Shown piece after piece: positions 7,124-17,000 of a DNA stretch of 64,000 nucleotides. The notes beneath the pieces were generated by a model, which saw only the letters and a program-made list of their open reading frames with translations, did no database searches and was not told the origin of the DNA. Location: positions 558,001 to 622,000 of the forward strand of contig NZ_JODS01000001.1 of assembly GCF_000718025.1 (NCBI RefSeq), written 5' to 3'. Every line of letters starts with the position of its first letter. Position 1 is the first letter of the stretch. This DNA is from Kitasatospora purpeofusca (GTDB taxonomy: Bacteria; Actinomycetota; Actinomycetes; Streptomycetales; Streptomycetaceae). A program made the translations under genes and the position numbers.

Positions 7124-8899
7124 CTACGGGCGCCAGGTGTCGTTCAGCACCACCTTGCCCGAGGCGGGCACCGTCGCGGTCCGGTTGGCCCCGGACTCCC
7201 AGGTGACCGCGCCCGAGGCGTCCTTGCGGACGTACTTGTACGCGAAGGACGTCCCGGCGGGCAGCGCCAGGTCGAGCTTCCACAGCGGGTAGGCGGCCGA
7301 GGAGAGCGGCAGCGCGGCGGCCGGGTCCCAGGCGCCGAGGGCGGGATTGTCCCCGACCACGTAGAGGTTCTGCCCCCAACTGGTGGTCGCGTTGACGGCG
7401 AAGGACGCCCCGCCGGTCACCGCGGTGCCGCCGCCGGGAGCTCCGACGTACAGCGCGACCGCGTCGCCGGCGCCGACGGTGGCGGTGAAACGGCCGTCCG
7501 TGCCGACGGTGTAGGACGGTCCGGTGCACCCCCCGGCCGCCGGGTCGCCGTGCTGGACGTCGCAGTACGAGCCTGCCGGCAGCGAGGTCTGGAAGGTCCG
7601 GGTGAGCGCGCCGCTCTCCCGGTTGATCGCCACGAAGCCCTTGCCGCCCCGGCCGAAGGCGATCGCGTTGCTGCCGTTGGACCACCAGTCGGTGAGCCCG
7701 GTGCCGGCCACCGCGTTGCGGAAGCCGACCATGTTGGCCACCTGCCGCCAGGCGTGGGTGCAGTTCCAGCCGTCCTGGTAGCAGGCGTTGACGGTGCCGC
7801 CGTTCGGCGGGCCGTCGTCGTGGCCGGTGAAGGCGTAGCCGGAGTAGACGTTGGGCGAGCCGTACGGGTGGGCCAGCACGAAGATGTTGGCCAGGGTGTA
7901 GGCGGAGCCGTCCCGGTAGGTCAGCGTGGAGCCGTTGCGCTCGGTGTCCCAGTTGTCGACGAAGGTGCGGGCCCTGTCGGTGGGCAGCAGGCCGCCGCCC
8001 CAGCCGGACAGGTCGGCGAGCCGGCCGCCCTGGAAGGCGCTCTTCAGCCAGGTGCCGGAGCGGAACTCGTCGACGTCGCCGGTGCCGGTGTACTCGGAGG
8101 GCTGGATCGGCTCGCCCGCGCCGTAGATGACCTCCTGCACCCAGTAGGCCTGCGGGTTGGCCGTCTTCGCCTTGATGGCGGCGAGGTCGGCGGCGGCGAT
8201 GTGCTTGGCGGCGTCGATCCGGTAGCCGTCGACGCCCAGCGAGCCCAGGTCGTTCAGGTAGGCCGCGATCGTCCGCTGGACGTAGGCGCTGCCGGTGTCC
8301 AGGTCGGAGAGGTTGACCAGCTCGCAGTTCTGCACCTCGGAGCGGTCGTTGTAGTTGCCGATCGCCCGCCGGCAGGAGTGGAAGTCCTGGTCCTGGTAGT
8401 ACCCGGGGTAGGTGTACTTGCTGTAGGCGGTGCCGCCGGTGCCGGTGCCGGAACCCGCCGACATGTGGTTGATCACCGAGTCGGCGATCACCTTGACGCC
8501 GGCCGCGTGGCAGGTGTCGATCATGTTCTTGAAGGCCGTGCGGTCGCCGAGGCGCCCGGCTATCCGGTAGCTCACGGGCTGGTAGGAGGTCCACCACTGG
8601 CTGCCCTGGATGTGCTCCTGGGGCGGTGAGACCTCGACGAAGCCGTAGCCCTTGGGGCCGAGGGTGTCGGTGCAGGCCTTGGCGACCGAGTCGAAGCGCC
8701 ACTCGAAGAGGGTCGCTGTGACGTCCTTGCCGCCGCCGGGCGGGGCGGCCTGTGCGGTGGGGGCGGCGCCGAGGGCGGCGGTGAGCGAGAGGGCCAGGGC
8801 CGCCGAGGCGCCGAGCGCGCCGGCCGCGCGGACCGGCCTGGCGCTGCGGACGGGCCCGGTTCTGCGGGCAGGCCGGCGGGCGGGAACGGTGGTGACCAC
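7124..8899 (-). CDS. Secreted alpha-amylase (GH13) with C-terminal starch-binding CBM20
   Basis: The GTG at 8899 has AGGAGA four bases upstream. The 591-aa protein has an arginine-rich signal peptide ending near AQAAPPGG (about 50). The GH13 barrel (about 55-400) shows DSVINH, the nucleophile in GYRIDAAKH, the acid/base Glu in VQEVIYG, and the transition-state Asp in FVDNWDTERNG. The last is usually F-V-x-N-H-D, so the conserved His is replaced by Trp here. A beta-sandwich domain follows (about 400-485). The CBM20 (about 490-591) has the typical WGQNLYVVGDNPALGAWDP and W/Y platform residues. It cleaves alpha-1,4 bonds in starch outside the cell. A palindrome at 8955-8973 resembles a LacI-type operator, fitting maltose-responsive control. 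Confidence 0.95.
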   Translation of the reverse strand: MVTTVPARRPARRTGPVRSARPVRAAGALGASAALALSLTAALGAAPTAQAAPPGGGKDVTATLFEWRFDSVAKACTDTLGPKGYGFVEVSPPQEHIQGSQWWTSYQPVSYRIAGRLGDRTAFKNMIDTCHAAGVKVIADSVINHMSAGSGTGTGGTAYSKYTYPGYYQDQDFHSCRRAIGNYNDRSEVQNCELVNLSDLDTGSAYVQRTIAAYLNDLGSLGVDGYRIDAAKHIAAADLAAIKAKTANPQAYWVQEVIYGAGEPIQPSEYTGTGDVDEFRSGTWLKSAFQGGRLADLSGWGGGLLPTDRARTFVDNWDTERNGSTLTYRDGSAYTLANIFVLAHPYGSPNVYSGYAFTGHDDGPPNGGTVNACYQDGWNCTHAWRQVANMVGFRNAVAGTGLTDWWSNGSNAIAFGRGGKGFVAINRESGALTRTFQTSLPAGSYCDVQHGDPAAGGCTGPSYTVGTDGRFTATVGAGDAVALYVGAPGGGTAVTGGASFAVNATTSWGQNLYVVGDNPALGAWDPAAALPLSSAAYPLWKLDLALPAGTSFAYKYVRKDASGAVTWESGANRTATVPASGKVVLNDTWRP

Positions 8900-8954
8900 G
8901 TTGTCTCCTGTGGGGGTGGCTGGGGTGGGGCAGCCGGGTACCGCTGATGAAAGC

Positions 8955-8973
8955 TTGCTGAAACTTTCAGGAA
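8955..8973. promoter_or_regulatory. Candidate LacI/MalR-type operator of the alpha-amylase gene
   Basis: TTGCTGAAACTTTCAGGAA is a near-perfect palindrome centred on C8964, with a perfect core CTGAAA-C-TTTCAG at 8958-8970. It lies about 55-75 bp upstream of the amylase start. The 11-mer CTTGCTGAAAC (8954-8964) recurs in the promoter of the amylase-pullulanase gene at 19616-19626. Control by a maltose regulator is inferred from the shared element and family knowledge. Confidence 0.6.
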
Positions 8974-9072
8974 ATGTGCTGCGCCGAACTTAGGGTCACC
9001 ACCGAAACCCGTCAAGGGGATGGGAGAAAGGTTTCCGCAGACCTTCAAAGGTCGCAGACGAACCCATGGCGA

Positions 9073-9102
9073 AGGCGCCACCCCTGGAAAGAGGTGACGC
9101 CT
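9073..9102 (-). terminator. Terminator of the amtB-glnK unit
   Basis: In the minus-strand transcript AGGCGUCACCUCU pairs with AGGGGUGGCGCCU, giving a 13-bp stem with three G-U pairs and a UUCC loop. It starts 26 bp after the glnK stop. Because wobbles are on one strand only, the hairpin is stronger in the minus-strand RNA, which supports the direction. Confidence 0.65.
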
Positions 9103-9127
9103 GTCCGGTGGGGTGGCCGACGCCCCG

Positions 9128-9466
9128 TCAGACCGCGTCCGGCCCGCGCTCGCCGGTGCGCACCCGGACGACGGTCTCCACCGGCACCGCCCACACCTTG
9201 CCGTCGCCGATCTTCCCGGTCCGGGCCGCCCGGACCACCGCCTCGATCACCAGGTCCGCGTCCTCGTCCTCGACGACGACCTCGATCCGCACCTTGGGCA
9301 CCAGGTCGATCCGGTACTCGGCGCCCCGGTACACCTCGGTGTGCCCGTGCTGGCGGCCGTACCCGCTGGCCTCGCTGACGGTCAGTCCGTGCACCCCGGC
9401 GGCCTGCAGCGCGCGCTTGACCTCGTCCAGCTTGAACGGCTTCACGATCGCGGTGATCAGCTTCAT
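9128..9466 (-). CDS. glnK: PII nitrogen regulatory protein
   Basis: A 112-aa PII signal protein, the family's normal length. The T-loop GYGRQHGHTEVYRGAEYRID carries Tyr51, the residue adenylylated in actinobacteria. C-terminal KIGDGKVWAVPVE and VRVRTGERG form the ATP/2-oxoglutarate site. Position 40 is His, where many PII proteins have Lys. It overlaps amtB by 4 bp (ATGA), so translation is coupled; GlnK typically binds AmtB to block ammonium entry. In Streptomyces coelicolor glnD follows glnK; here the next gene is the amylase and no glnD is in the window. Confidence 0.95.
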   Translation of the reverse strand: MKLITAIVKPFKLDEVKRALQAAGVHGLTVSEASGYGRQHGHTEVYRGAEYRIDLVPKVRIEVVVEDEDADLVIEAVVRAARTGKIGDGKVWAVPVETVVRVRTGERGPDAV

Positions 9467-10833
9467 GCGGAGGGCGCCTTGTCGGACGGGTGCGCGAGCA
9501 CGCTGGCGGCGGGGCGGGCCTGGACTGTCCCCTGCCCCAGCACGCCGTGGCCCAGGACGCCGTGATCGTACGCGGTCTCGGCGTGCACGGCGAGGTCCAG
9601 GCCGGTGAGCTCGTCCTCCTCACCGGCCCGGAAGCCCATCAGCCGCTCGATCGCCCACCCGATGCCGTAGGTGACCGCGAAGGCGTAGGCCGCGACGGCG
9701 GCGACGGCCACCAGCTGACGCCCCAACTGCCCGAACCCGCCGCCGTGCAGCAGCCCCGTCGCGCCGCCGGTCATCGCGGCGGTGGCGAAGAGGCCGATCA
9801 GTACGGTGCCGATCGCCCCGGCCACGAAGTGCACGCCCACCACGTCCAGCGAGTCGTCGAAGCCGAAGCGGAACTTCCAGCTCACCGCGTACGAGCAGAC
9901 CACGCCGGCCGCCAGCCCGATCACCAGCGCGCCGAGCAGGTCGACGCTGCCGCAGGACGGCGTGATCGCGACCAGGCCCGCCACCGCGCCGGAGGCCGCG
10001 CCGAGGGTGGTGGCGTGGCCGTCCCGGCGCTTCTCGACCAGCAGCCAGCCGAGCAGCCCGGCGCAGCCGGCCGCCTGGGTGTTGAGCAGGGCGGAGGCGG
10101 CCAGGCCGTTGGCGCCCAGCGCCGAACCGGCGTTGAAGCCGAACCAGCCGAACCAGAGCAGGCCCGCGCCGAGCAGCACCAGCGGCAGGCTGTGCGGGCG
10201 CATCGCCTCCTTGCGGAAGCCGATCCGGGGCCCGAGCAGCAGCGCCAGGGCCAGGCCGCTCGCCCCGCAGTTGACCTCGACCACGGTGCCGCCGGCGAAG
10301 TCCAGCGCGCCGAGCCGGGCCAGGATCCAGCCGCCGGGCGCGAACACCCAGTGCGCGACCGGGACGTAGACCAGCAGCGTCCAGACGGCGGTGAAGGCCA
10401 CCCAGGCGCCGAACCTGGCCCGGTCCGCGATGGCGCCGCTGATCAGCGCGGCGGTGATGATCGCGAAGGTCAGCTGGAAGGTCGCGAACAGCACGGTGGG
10501 GACGGTGCCGGTGACCGAGGCGGGCGTGATCCCGGCCATCCCCAGGTGGTCGAGGCCGCCGATCAGCCCCCAGCCACCGGCGTCCGGGCCGAACGCGAGC
10601 GAGTAGCCGGCCAGCAGCCAGACCACCGTGACCACCGCGATCGAGACGAAGCTCATCATGATCATGTTGAGCACGCTCTTGGCGCGGACCATGCCGCCGT
10701 AGAACAGCGCCAGCCCCGGGGTCATCAGCAGCACCAGCGCGGTGGCGGCGAGCAGCCAGGCGGTGTCGCCGGTGTCGATCCCCGACGGCGCGGAGGCGGC
10801 CAGGGCCGCGGCGGGGGGAGCGGCCAGGAGCAT
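9463..10833 (-). CDS. amtB: Ammonium transporter
   Basis: The 456-aa protein is a typical Amt/Rh channel with about 11 membrane helices after a cleavable-looking N-terminus (LLAAPPAAALAASAPSG). Recognisable segments are DTAWLLAATALVLLMTPGLALFYGG, FAPGGWILARLGALDFAGGTVVE, LLWFGWFGFNAGSALGANG and the cytoplasmic C-tail with GEEDELTGLDLAVHAETAY, which contacts GlnK in this family. GGAGGA lies 5 bases before the ATG at 10833. It is the first gene of an amtB-glnK operon taking up ammonium under nitrogen limitation. Phased pentamers at 10912-10956 may be a GlnR box. Confidence 0.95.
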   Translation of the reverse strand: MLLAAPPAAALAASAPSGIDTGDTAWLLAATALVLLMTPGLALFYGGMVRAKSVLNMIMMSFVSIAVVTVVWLLAGYSLAFGPDAGGWGLIGGLDHLGMAGITPASVTGTVPTVLFATFQLTFAIITAALISGAIADRARFGAWVAFTAVWTLLVYVPVAHWVFAPGGWILARLGALDFAGGTVVEVNCGASGLALALLLGPRIGFRKEAMRPHSLPLVLLGAGLLWFGWFGFNAGSALGANGLAASALLNTQAAGCAGLLGWLLVEKRRDGHATTLGAASGAVAGLVAITPSCGSVDLLGALVIGLAAGVVCSYAVSWKFRFGFDDSLDVVGVHFVAGAIGTVLIGLFATAAMTGGATGLLHGGGFGQLGRQLVAVAAVAAYAFAVTYGIGWAIERLMGFRAGEEDELTGLDLAVHAETAYDHGVLGHGVLGQGTVQARPAASVLAHPSDKAPSA

Positions 10834-10911
10834 GGGGTCCTCCGGAGGGCTGCGTGCGGAAGCAGGTGCCGGAAGTGTGGCGAGAACGGATTACCGGTCG
10901 CGGACGGACAC

Positions 10912-10956
10912 GTTTCGCCCGTGTTTCGTGTTGCCCGCGGGTTGCCCCGGGGTGAC
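10912..10956 (-). promoter_or_regulatory. Candidate GlnR box upstream of amtB
   Basis: On the minus strand GTCAC-N6-GCAAC-N6-GCAAC (10956-10930) is followed, with a phase shift, by GAAAC-N6-GAAAC (10927-10912). GlnR of streptomycetes binds gTnAc-n6-GaAAc arrays with this 11-bp pitch, and amtB is a classical GlnR target. The match is partial and the whole lies 80-125 bp before the start codon. No other gene is in 10834-11130. Confidence 0.45.
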
Positions 10957-11056
10957 CGCACGGTTTCCGGAAGCTCACGGCCCCGGACCGCACGGCGCCG
11001 ATCCGTACCGGCCCCCGAGCCCCGCTCCCCCGCCCCGCGCGCACCCGCCCACGACA

Positions 11057-11088
11057 CAGGGCCCGGCGGTCGCACCCGCCGGGCCCTG
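11057..11088. terminator. Terminator after the M4 metallopeptidase gene
   Basis: A perfect 13-bp stem, CAGGGCCCGGCGG at 11057-11069 against 11076-11088, with loop TCGCAC. It starts 42 bp past the peptidase stop codon on the minus strand and ahead of the amtB promoter region. Confidence 0.75.
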
Positions 11089-11130
11089 CCCTGTCTTTAC
11101 CTGGTTTCCGCCGGTTTCACCGGCGCCGGG

Positions 11131-13467
11131 TCAGCTCGTGGCGATCGAGGTGTCGTCGATCACGAAGCTGGTCTGCAGCGAGGAGTCCTCGGTGCCGTTG
11201 AACTTCAGGGTGACCGTCTGGCCCGCGTAGGTCGACAGGTCGAAGGTCCGCAGCTGGTAGCCCGCGGCCGCGTCCACGTTGGAGTAGGTCTTCAGCGTGG
11301 TGCCGTTGACCTGGACCGTCAGCTTGTCGTACTGGGTGGTGCCGGACTCGCCGGTGTCGATGTGCAGGTAGAAGCTCAGGGTCGCCTTGCAGCCGGCCGG
11401 GATGGTGACCGTCTGCGAGAGGCTGTCGGTGTGGGTGGAGCCGTAGCCGTTCAGCCACGACTTCCAGGTGCCACCGTGCGGGGCCTGCGAGGACGAGTTG
11501 TCGATGACGCCGCTGGAGGCGGTCCACGGCGCGGCCGTGCCCGTCTCGAAGCCCGCGTTGCCGAGCAGCTGCGCCGGGGTGCAGGTGCTGCTGCCGTCGG
11601 TGACCGCCCAGGTGAAGGTGGCCGAGCCGGTCTTGCCGGCCGAGTCCTTCGCCGTCACGGTGACGCTGGAGTTGCCGATCGTGGTCGGGGTGCCGGTGAC
11701 CGCGCCGGTGGAGGCGTTGATCGACAGGCCGGCCGGCAGGCCGGTGGCCGAGTAGGTGAGCGGGGCGGTGCCGCCGGTGGCCTTGATGGCCAGGTTGACG
11801 GCGGTGCCGACCTTGGTGCTCTGGTTGCCCGGGCTGGTGACGGTGACGCCGCCCGGGTTCGGGGGCACGGTGCCGACGTTGACGCCCGCCCAGGCGGTGC
11901 CGACCGCGATCAGCTCGGGGCTGCCGTCGCCGTAGAGGGCCTTGGCGGCGTTCTCCGTGGCGGTGCGGGCCTGGGCGAAGTTGGTGGTGGAGGTCATGTA
12001 CGCGGTCAGCGCCTTGTACCAGATCTGCAGCGCCTTGTCCCGGCCGATGCCGGTGACGGTGATGTTGTTGGTGGTCGGGCTGTTGTAGCTGACGCCGTTG
12101 ATCACCTTGGCGCCGCTGCCCTCCGCCAGCAGGTAGAAGAAGTGGTTGGCGACACCGGACGAGTAGTGCACGTCCAGGTTGCCGACGCCCGAGTACCAGG
12201 AGTCGGCCGAGCCGCCGTCCTTGGAGGGCTTGTCCATGTAGCGCAGCGGCGTGCCGTTGCCGTTGATGTCGATGAGCTCGCCGACCAGGTAGTCCGGGTT
12301 GTCCTTCGGCAGGTTGGCGTAGAACTCGACCGCGTTGCCGAAGATGTCCGAGGTGGCCTCGTTGAGGCCGCCGGACTCGCCGGAGTAGTTGAGGTTGGCG
12401 GTGGCGGAGGTGACGCCGTGGCTCATCTCGTGGCCGGCCACGTCCAGCTCGGTCAGCGGGTGGGTGTCGCCGGACCCGTCGCCGTAGGTCATGCAGAAGC
12501 AGCCGTCGTCCCAGAAGGCGTTGACGTAGCCGGTGTCGTAGTGGACCCGGCTGAAGGCGCCGGCGCCGTCGTTGCGGATGCCGCTGCGGCCGAAGGTGTT
12601 CTTGTAGAAGTCCCAGGTGGCGGCGGCACCGTACTGGGCGTCGACGGCGGCGGACTCGCGGTTGCTGGCCGAGCCGTTGCCCCAGGTGTCGCTGGACTTG
12701 CTGAACAGGGTGCCGTTGCCGGTGGTCCGGTTGCCCATGTCGGTGGTGTACTGCCCGCCGCGGGTGCCGTCCTTGAGCTGGAACGAGGACCCGCTCTGGG
12801 TGGTGGTCAGCGGCACGTTGCCGACGAAGACGCCGGTGCCGGTGCCGGTCTTGATGCCCTCGTTCTGGCTCAGCACGGCGCCGGTGGCGGCGTCGGTGAC
12901 GACGTGCAGGCGGCTCGGGGTGCCGTCCGACTCCTTGCCGGAGACGACGGTCTCCCAGGCGAGCTTCGGGGTCCCGTCGGCGGCCCAGACGACCAGGCGC
13001 GGGGCGGTGTCGAGCGCGGAGCCGGCCTGGGCGGCCAGCGCCGCCTCCTGGGCCTTCGGCGCGGCGAGCTTCGGCGTGGTGTTCACGCCGCTCAGCACGG
13101 CCTCGCTGGCCTTGGTCACGCCCGTGGTGGCACCGGTCGCGTCCTGGTGGACGATCAGGTCGCCGCCGAGCACCGGCAGGCCGGCGTAGGTGCGCTCGTA
13201 GCGCAGGTGGCGGGCACCGTTGGTGTCCTGGACGACGTCCTTGGTGACCAGCTTCTCGTTCGCGGTCAGGCCCAGGGTCTGGGCGAGGCCGGCGGTCTGC
13301 TGGGTCGCGGAGGCGATCAGCTCGGCGCGGCTCGCCTGCTGCGCGGCGACGGCGGCCGGCGCGTCGGGGGTGACCGCCGTTGCGAGGGCCGGGAAACCGG
13401 TCACCAGCAGCGCGGTGGTGGCGGCCATGACAACCGCTGCCTTCCGAGCGTGGGCGTAACGGGACAT
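11131..13467 (-). CDS. Secreted M4 (thermolysin-family) metallopeptidase with Ig-like and C-terminal beta-sandwich domains
   Basis: ATG 13467 has AAGGAG 8 bases upstream; earlier in-frame starts are unsupported. The 778-aa preproprotein has a signal peptide (VMAATTALLVTGFPALATA, about 14-32), an FTP/PepSY-type propeptide with QQTAGLAQTLGLTANEK and YAGLPVLGGDLIVHQD (about 50-240), and the catalytic domain (about 250-550). The zinc motif HEMSHGV and the third ligand in GLNEATSDIFG define M4, with a C-terminal VHYSSGVANHFFYLL catalytic His region. An Ig-like putative domain (PLTYSATGLPAGLSINASTGAVTGTP) and a C-terminal jelly-roll (NAGFETGTAAPW...FVIDDTSI) follow, probably for substrate or surface binding. 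It hydrolyses extracellular protein. It is monocistronic with a long promoter region. Confidence 0.95.
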   Translation of the reverse strand: MSRYAHARKAAVVMAATTALLVTGFPALATAVTPDAPAAVAAQQASRAELIASATQQTAGLAQTLGLTANEKLVTKDVVQDTNGARHLRYERTYAGLPVLGGDLIVHQDATGATTGVTKASEAVLSGVNTTPKLAAPKAQEAALAAQAGSALDTAPRLVVWAADGTPKLAWETVVSGKESDGTPSRLHVVTDAATGAVLSQNEGIKTGTGTGVFVGNVPLTTTQSGSSFQLKDGTRGGQYTTDMGNRTTGNGTLFSKSSDTWGNGSASNRESAAVDAQYGAAATWDFYKNTFGRSGIRNDGAGAFSRVHYDTGYVNAFWDDGCFCMTYGDGSGDTHPLTELDVAGHEMSHGVTSATANLNYSGESGGLNEATSDIFGNAVEFYANLPKDNPDYLVGELIDINGNGTPLRYMDKPSKDGGSADSWYSGVGNLDVHYSSGVANHFFYLLAEGSGAKVINGVSYNSPTTNNITVTGIGRDKALQIWYKALTAYMTSTTNFAQARTATENAAKALYGDGSPELIAVGTAWAGVNVGTVPPNPGGVTVTSPGNQSTKVGTAVNLAIKATGGTAPLTYSATGLPAGLSINASTGAVTGTPTTIGNSSVTVTAKDSAGKTGSATFTWAVTDGSSTCTPAQLLGNAGFETGTAAPWTASSGVIDNSSSQAPHGGTWKSWLNGYGSTHTDSLSQTVTIPAGCKATLSFYLHIDTGESGTTQYDKLTVQVNGTTLKTYSNVDAAAGYQLRTFDLSTYAGQTVTLKFNGTEDSSLQTSFVIDDTSIATS

Positions 13468-13987
13468 GCGGACTCCTTTTCCGACCGCCGCGGGGTTCGC
13501 GGGCGGTGGACAGAACCTGGCCGCGGGGTTGCGACTCAGTGGGGGCCCCCGCCGCCGGTGCGCGGCGCGGGTGCGGTTGCGGAGCAAGGTGGTAATGCGT
13601 TTCGGCAGGGGGATCGCGCTGTTCCTGACCTCGGACAGCCGCACCGGGGGGTGGGGCCCCCTCGTCTGCAGCCGGAGGAATCGTGGCAGCAAACGAGCCG
13701 TTAATGACAGATGCATGCCATGGATTGGCCGATTAGCTACCGGGCCGTACATCTGCCGGACGGTCAGGAGTGTTACGCCCGTAAGAACATCCGACGATCG
13801 TTTTCATATCCGCCAAAAGGTTTGCTCACCCCCCGCAGGCACTGACCAGCGCTCAGGGCGCGGACCCGGCCCGCGGTACCCGCCCCGGGGCCCGGCGGGG
13901 GCGGCACCTCCCCTTTCCGGCCGTGCCAGGGGCGGTTTCCGGCCAACTCCATACATTGAATGGAACCGGAAACCCTGTGGATCAGTC
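13468..13987. other. 520-bp intergenic region upstream of the metallopeptidase
   Basis: No credible gene is seen here. An AT-richer stretch at about 13690-13830, with many short palindromes (for example TGCATGCCATGG at 13711-13722), is the likely promoter and operator zone of the secreted peptidase, whose regulation is often developmental in streptomycetes. Specific regulator sites cannot be assigned by eye. Confidence 0.4.
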
Positions 13988-14023
13988 CCGGGCCCCGCCC
14001 GTCGGTGACGGAACGGGGCCCGG
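13988..14023. terminator. Terminator after the amylase-pullulanase gene
   Basis: CCGGGCCCCG (13988-13997) pairs perfectly with CGGGGCCCGG (14014-14023) around a 16-base loop that itself contains a small CCGTC/GACGG stem. It lies 14 bp downstream of the pullulanase stop codon. Confidence 0.7.
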
Positions 14024-14037
14024 TCGACGACACTCCG

Positions 14038-17000
14038 TCAGCTCTGCACGAACACCGCCACCGTGCGGCCCGGCACGGTGAAGGTCCCGGTCGCCGCGGC
14101 GAAGCCGGACCGCTTCACCACCGGGTCGGCGCCGCCGGCCTGGACCGGGTGCAGTGCCTGGGCCGTCCCGGCGAGCGCGCCGACGGTCTGGCTCTGCTCG
14201 GTGGGCGTCGCGTTGAACACCACCGTGATCCCCTTCCCCGCGCCCGGCAGCCCGGTGCCGTCCAGGTGCAGGGTGAGCACCCCCGGGACCTCGCCGGGCG
14301 TGCCCGACAGCGGATAGCCGAGCCGCTGCTGCACGGCCGCCAGGGTCGGCAGCGCGAACAGCGGCGAGGAGCGCTTGATCCGCAGGAAGTCCTGGTACTG
14401 CGCGCCCGCCGCCGCGATGTCGGCGGCGCCCACGGTCAGCCGCGGGTCCGCCAGCAGGGCCTTGGCGGTGGGCCACAGCTCCTTGTTGTCCGCGGCCGGC
14501 GGCAGCCCCCGGCCCCAGCCGTTGCCGTCCCGCGGGTCCCAGTGGATCGCGTTGAACCAGTCGCCGGAGTCGTAGGAGTTGGCGTCCAGCGACTTGGAAC
14601 GCAGCAGGTCGCTGCCCGCCTGGACGAAGCCGGGACCCTGCGACAGCGCGGTCAGCGCGAGTGCCAGCGCCTGCATCCGGGCCCGGTCCGCGGGCGCGGT
14701 GCCGGCCGGCAGCTTGTACGCCAGCGCGTCGAACAGGTCGGCGTTGTCGTGCGCGTCCACGTAGGCGAGCGCCTCGCCGGGCCGGGCCGCGTAGCCGGTC
14801 GGGGCGCCGTTGTAGTCGACGTCCTTTCCGGTGACGGTCCGTCCGGAGCTGTCGGTGAAGGAGTAGTCGGCCAGGTTGCCGGTCAGCCCCACCTTGAGCC
14901 GGTCCGTCTGCTGGAGCAGCCGGGCCTTCTGCTGCTCCGGGGTGCCGTTGGCGGCCGAGCCGTTCGGGTCGGTGAACAGGCCCGAGGCGAAGCCCTGCTG
15001 GGGCGCCGAGGAGAGCTGGAAGTTGCCGCCGCGCGCGGAGTCCCGGAACCGGTCGTCGAAGGTGGCGATGCCGGTGCCGGCCATGTTCCGCTGGGTGGCC
15101 TGCTCGAACCGGGCGTTGTCCGCCACCGCGCCGAAGTTCCAGCCCTCGCCGTAGAGCAGGACGTTCTTCCCGTCCACGCCGTCCGAGTCCGGCGTCATCC
15201 GGCGCAGCGCCGCCTGCACGTCCAGCATGGTGGACTTCGGGTCCAGGCCCATGAGGTCGAAGCGGAAGCCGTCCACCTTGTACTCGCGCGCCCAGGTGGT
15301 GACGGAGTCGACCACCAGGCGGTTCATCATGGCGTGCTCGGGCGCGGTGTCGGCGCAGCAGCTGTCCGCGGTCACCTTGCCGTTGGCGTCCAGCCGCTGG
15401 TAGTAGCCGGGGACGACCTTGTCCAGCACCGAGTGCTCGGCCTGGCCGCTCGCGGCGGTGTGGTTGTAGACGACGTCGAGCACCACCCGCAGGCCGGCCG
15501 CGTGGATCGCCTGCACCATCCGCCGGAACTGCACGGTGCGCGCGGTCCCTTCGGGGTCGGTGGCGTACGAGCCCTCCGGCACGTTGTAGTGGAGCGGGTC
15601 GTAGCCCCAGTTGTAGGCGTCCTGGGCGGCGACGGCCGCCACGCACTCCTGCTGCTTGTCGCTGTCGGCGGCCAGCGCGGCGAGGTCGCAGGCGGGCAGC
15701 TTCTGCTCGGCCCGGTTCTCCCTGATGGTGGCGATGTCGAAGGTCGGCAGCAGGTGGACCGTGGTGACCCCGGCCGCGGCGAGCTCGCGCAGGTGCTTCG
15801 CACCGGCCGCCTCCGACTCGGTGAAGGCCAGGTAGGTGCCGCGCTCGGCCGCCGGCACGGTGTCGTCCGCGACGGAGAAGTCCCGGACGTGCAGCTCCTG
15901 GATCTGCTCCCGCCCGAGCGGGACGGCCGGCGGGACGGCGTGGTTCTCCCAGCCCGGCGGCTTGAGCGCCTTCGCGGCGAGGTCGGCGACCAGGCTGCGC
16001 CGGGAGTCGGTGGAGAGGGCGACGGAGTACGGGTCGGTGACGGTGTTGACCACCAGCTGCTGGACCGTCGGCGCCCAGACCTTGACCTGGTACAGGTAGT
16101 ACTTGCCGTCGAGTTCGGCCCGGTCCCGGACCACCTCCCAGACGCCGGTCTCCTCGTCGCGCTTCAGCGGCAGGGTCCTCGGGGTGCCGTCGGAGGCGGT
16201 GTCGAAGACCTGGACGGAGACCTCCTGCGCGGTCGGCGCCCAGAGCGAGAGCGCGACCTTGCCGTTGTAGTACGCCGGTCCGAAGTCGACCCGGCCGGTG
16301 CGGCGGGCGTACAGGTCGTCGAGCGCGCCGGGGATCTGCACCCCGGTGGCGGCCAGGGCGGCGCCGCTCGGCAGGTGCTCGGTGAACAGCAGCTGGCCGC
16401 GCAGGGCTTCCGGCACCCGGGCGGCGTCGCGGGTGTCGACGGTGAAGGCGCGGTAGCCGGCCAGGTGCGGGTAGGCCGCCTTCTGGGCGGCGGTCAGCCC
16501 GCCGGGGGCGGGCTCCAGCCGGATCCACCGGCCGGGCCCGGTGAGCGTGCCCCGGTCGGCCCGGATGCCGCCCGCCGGGTCGTACACCAGCTGGGCGCTG
16601 GTGCCGGCGGCGAGGGCGGCGTCCCCGGCGCCGTACCCGGGCGGGACGACGACGGTGCGGGCGTCGATCCACTGGGCCTTGGCGGAGGAGGGGTCCAGCT
16701 GGGAGGAGGCGCCGCCGGACTGCGGCAGCAGGTAGCCCTCGCGGCCGCCGAGGATCCAGACCTCGCGGCCGGTGCCGGCCAGGTCGAGCGACTGGTCGGC
16801 GGGCAGGTCCTTGTCGTTGCCCTTGTGCAGGATGTAGCTGAGGCTGGTCGCGCCGGGGGCGAGCGGCACCTCGAAGACGGCACCGAAGGCGTCCCGGCGG
16901 ACGGGCTGCAGCGGGTTGCCCCAGTCGGTGGGGCTGGCGGCGCCGGTCCAGTCGTGCAGGCCCCAGCCGTCGTAGTTCCCGTCGGCCCGGTTGTAGTGGA

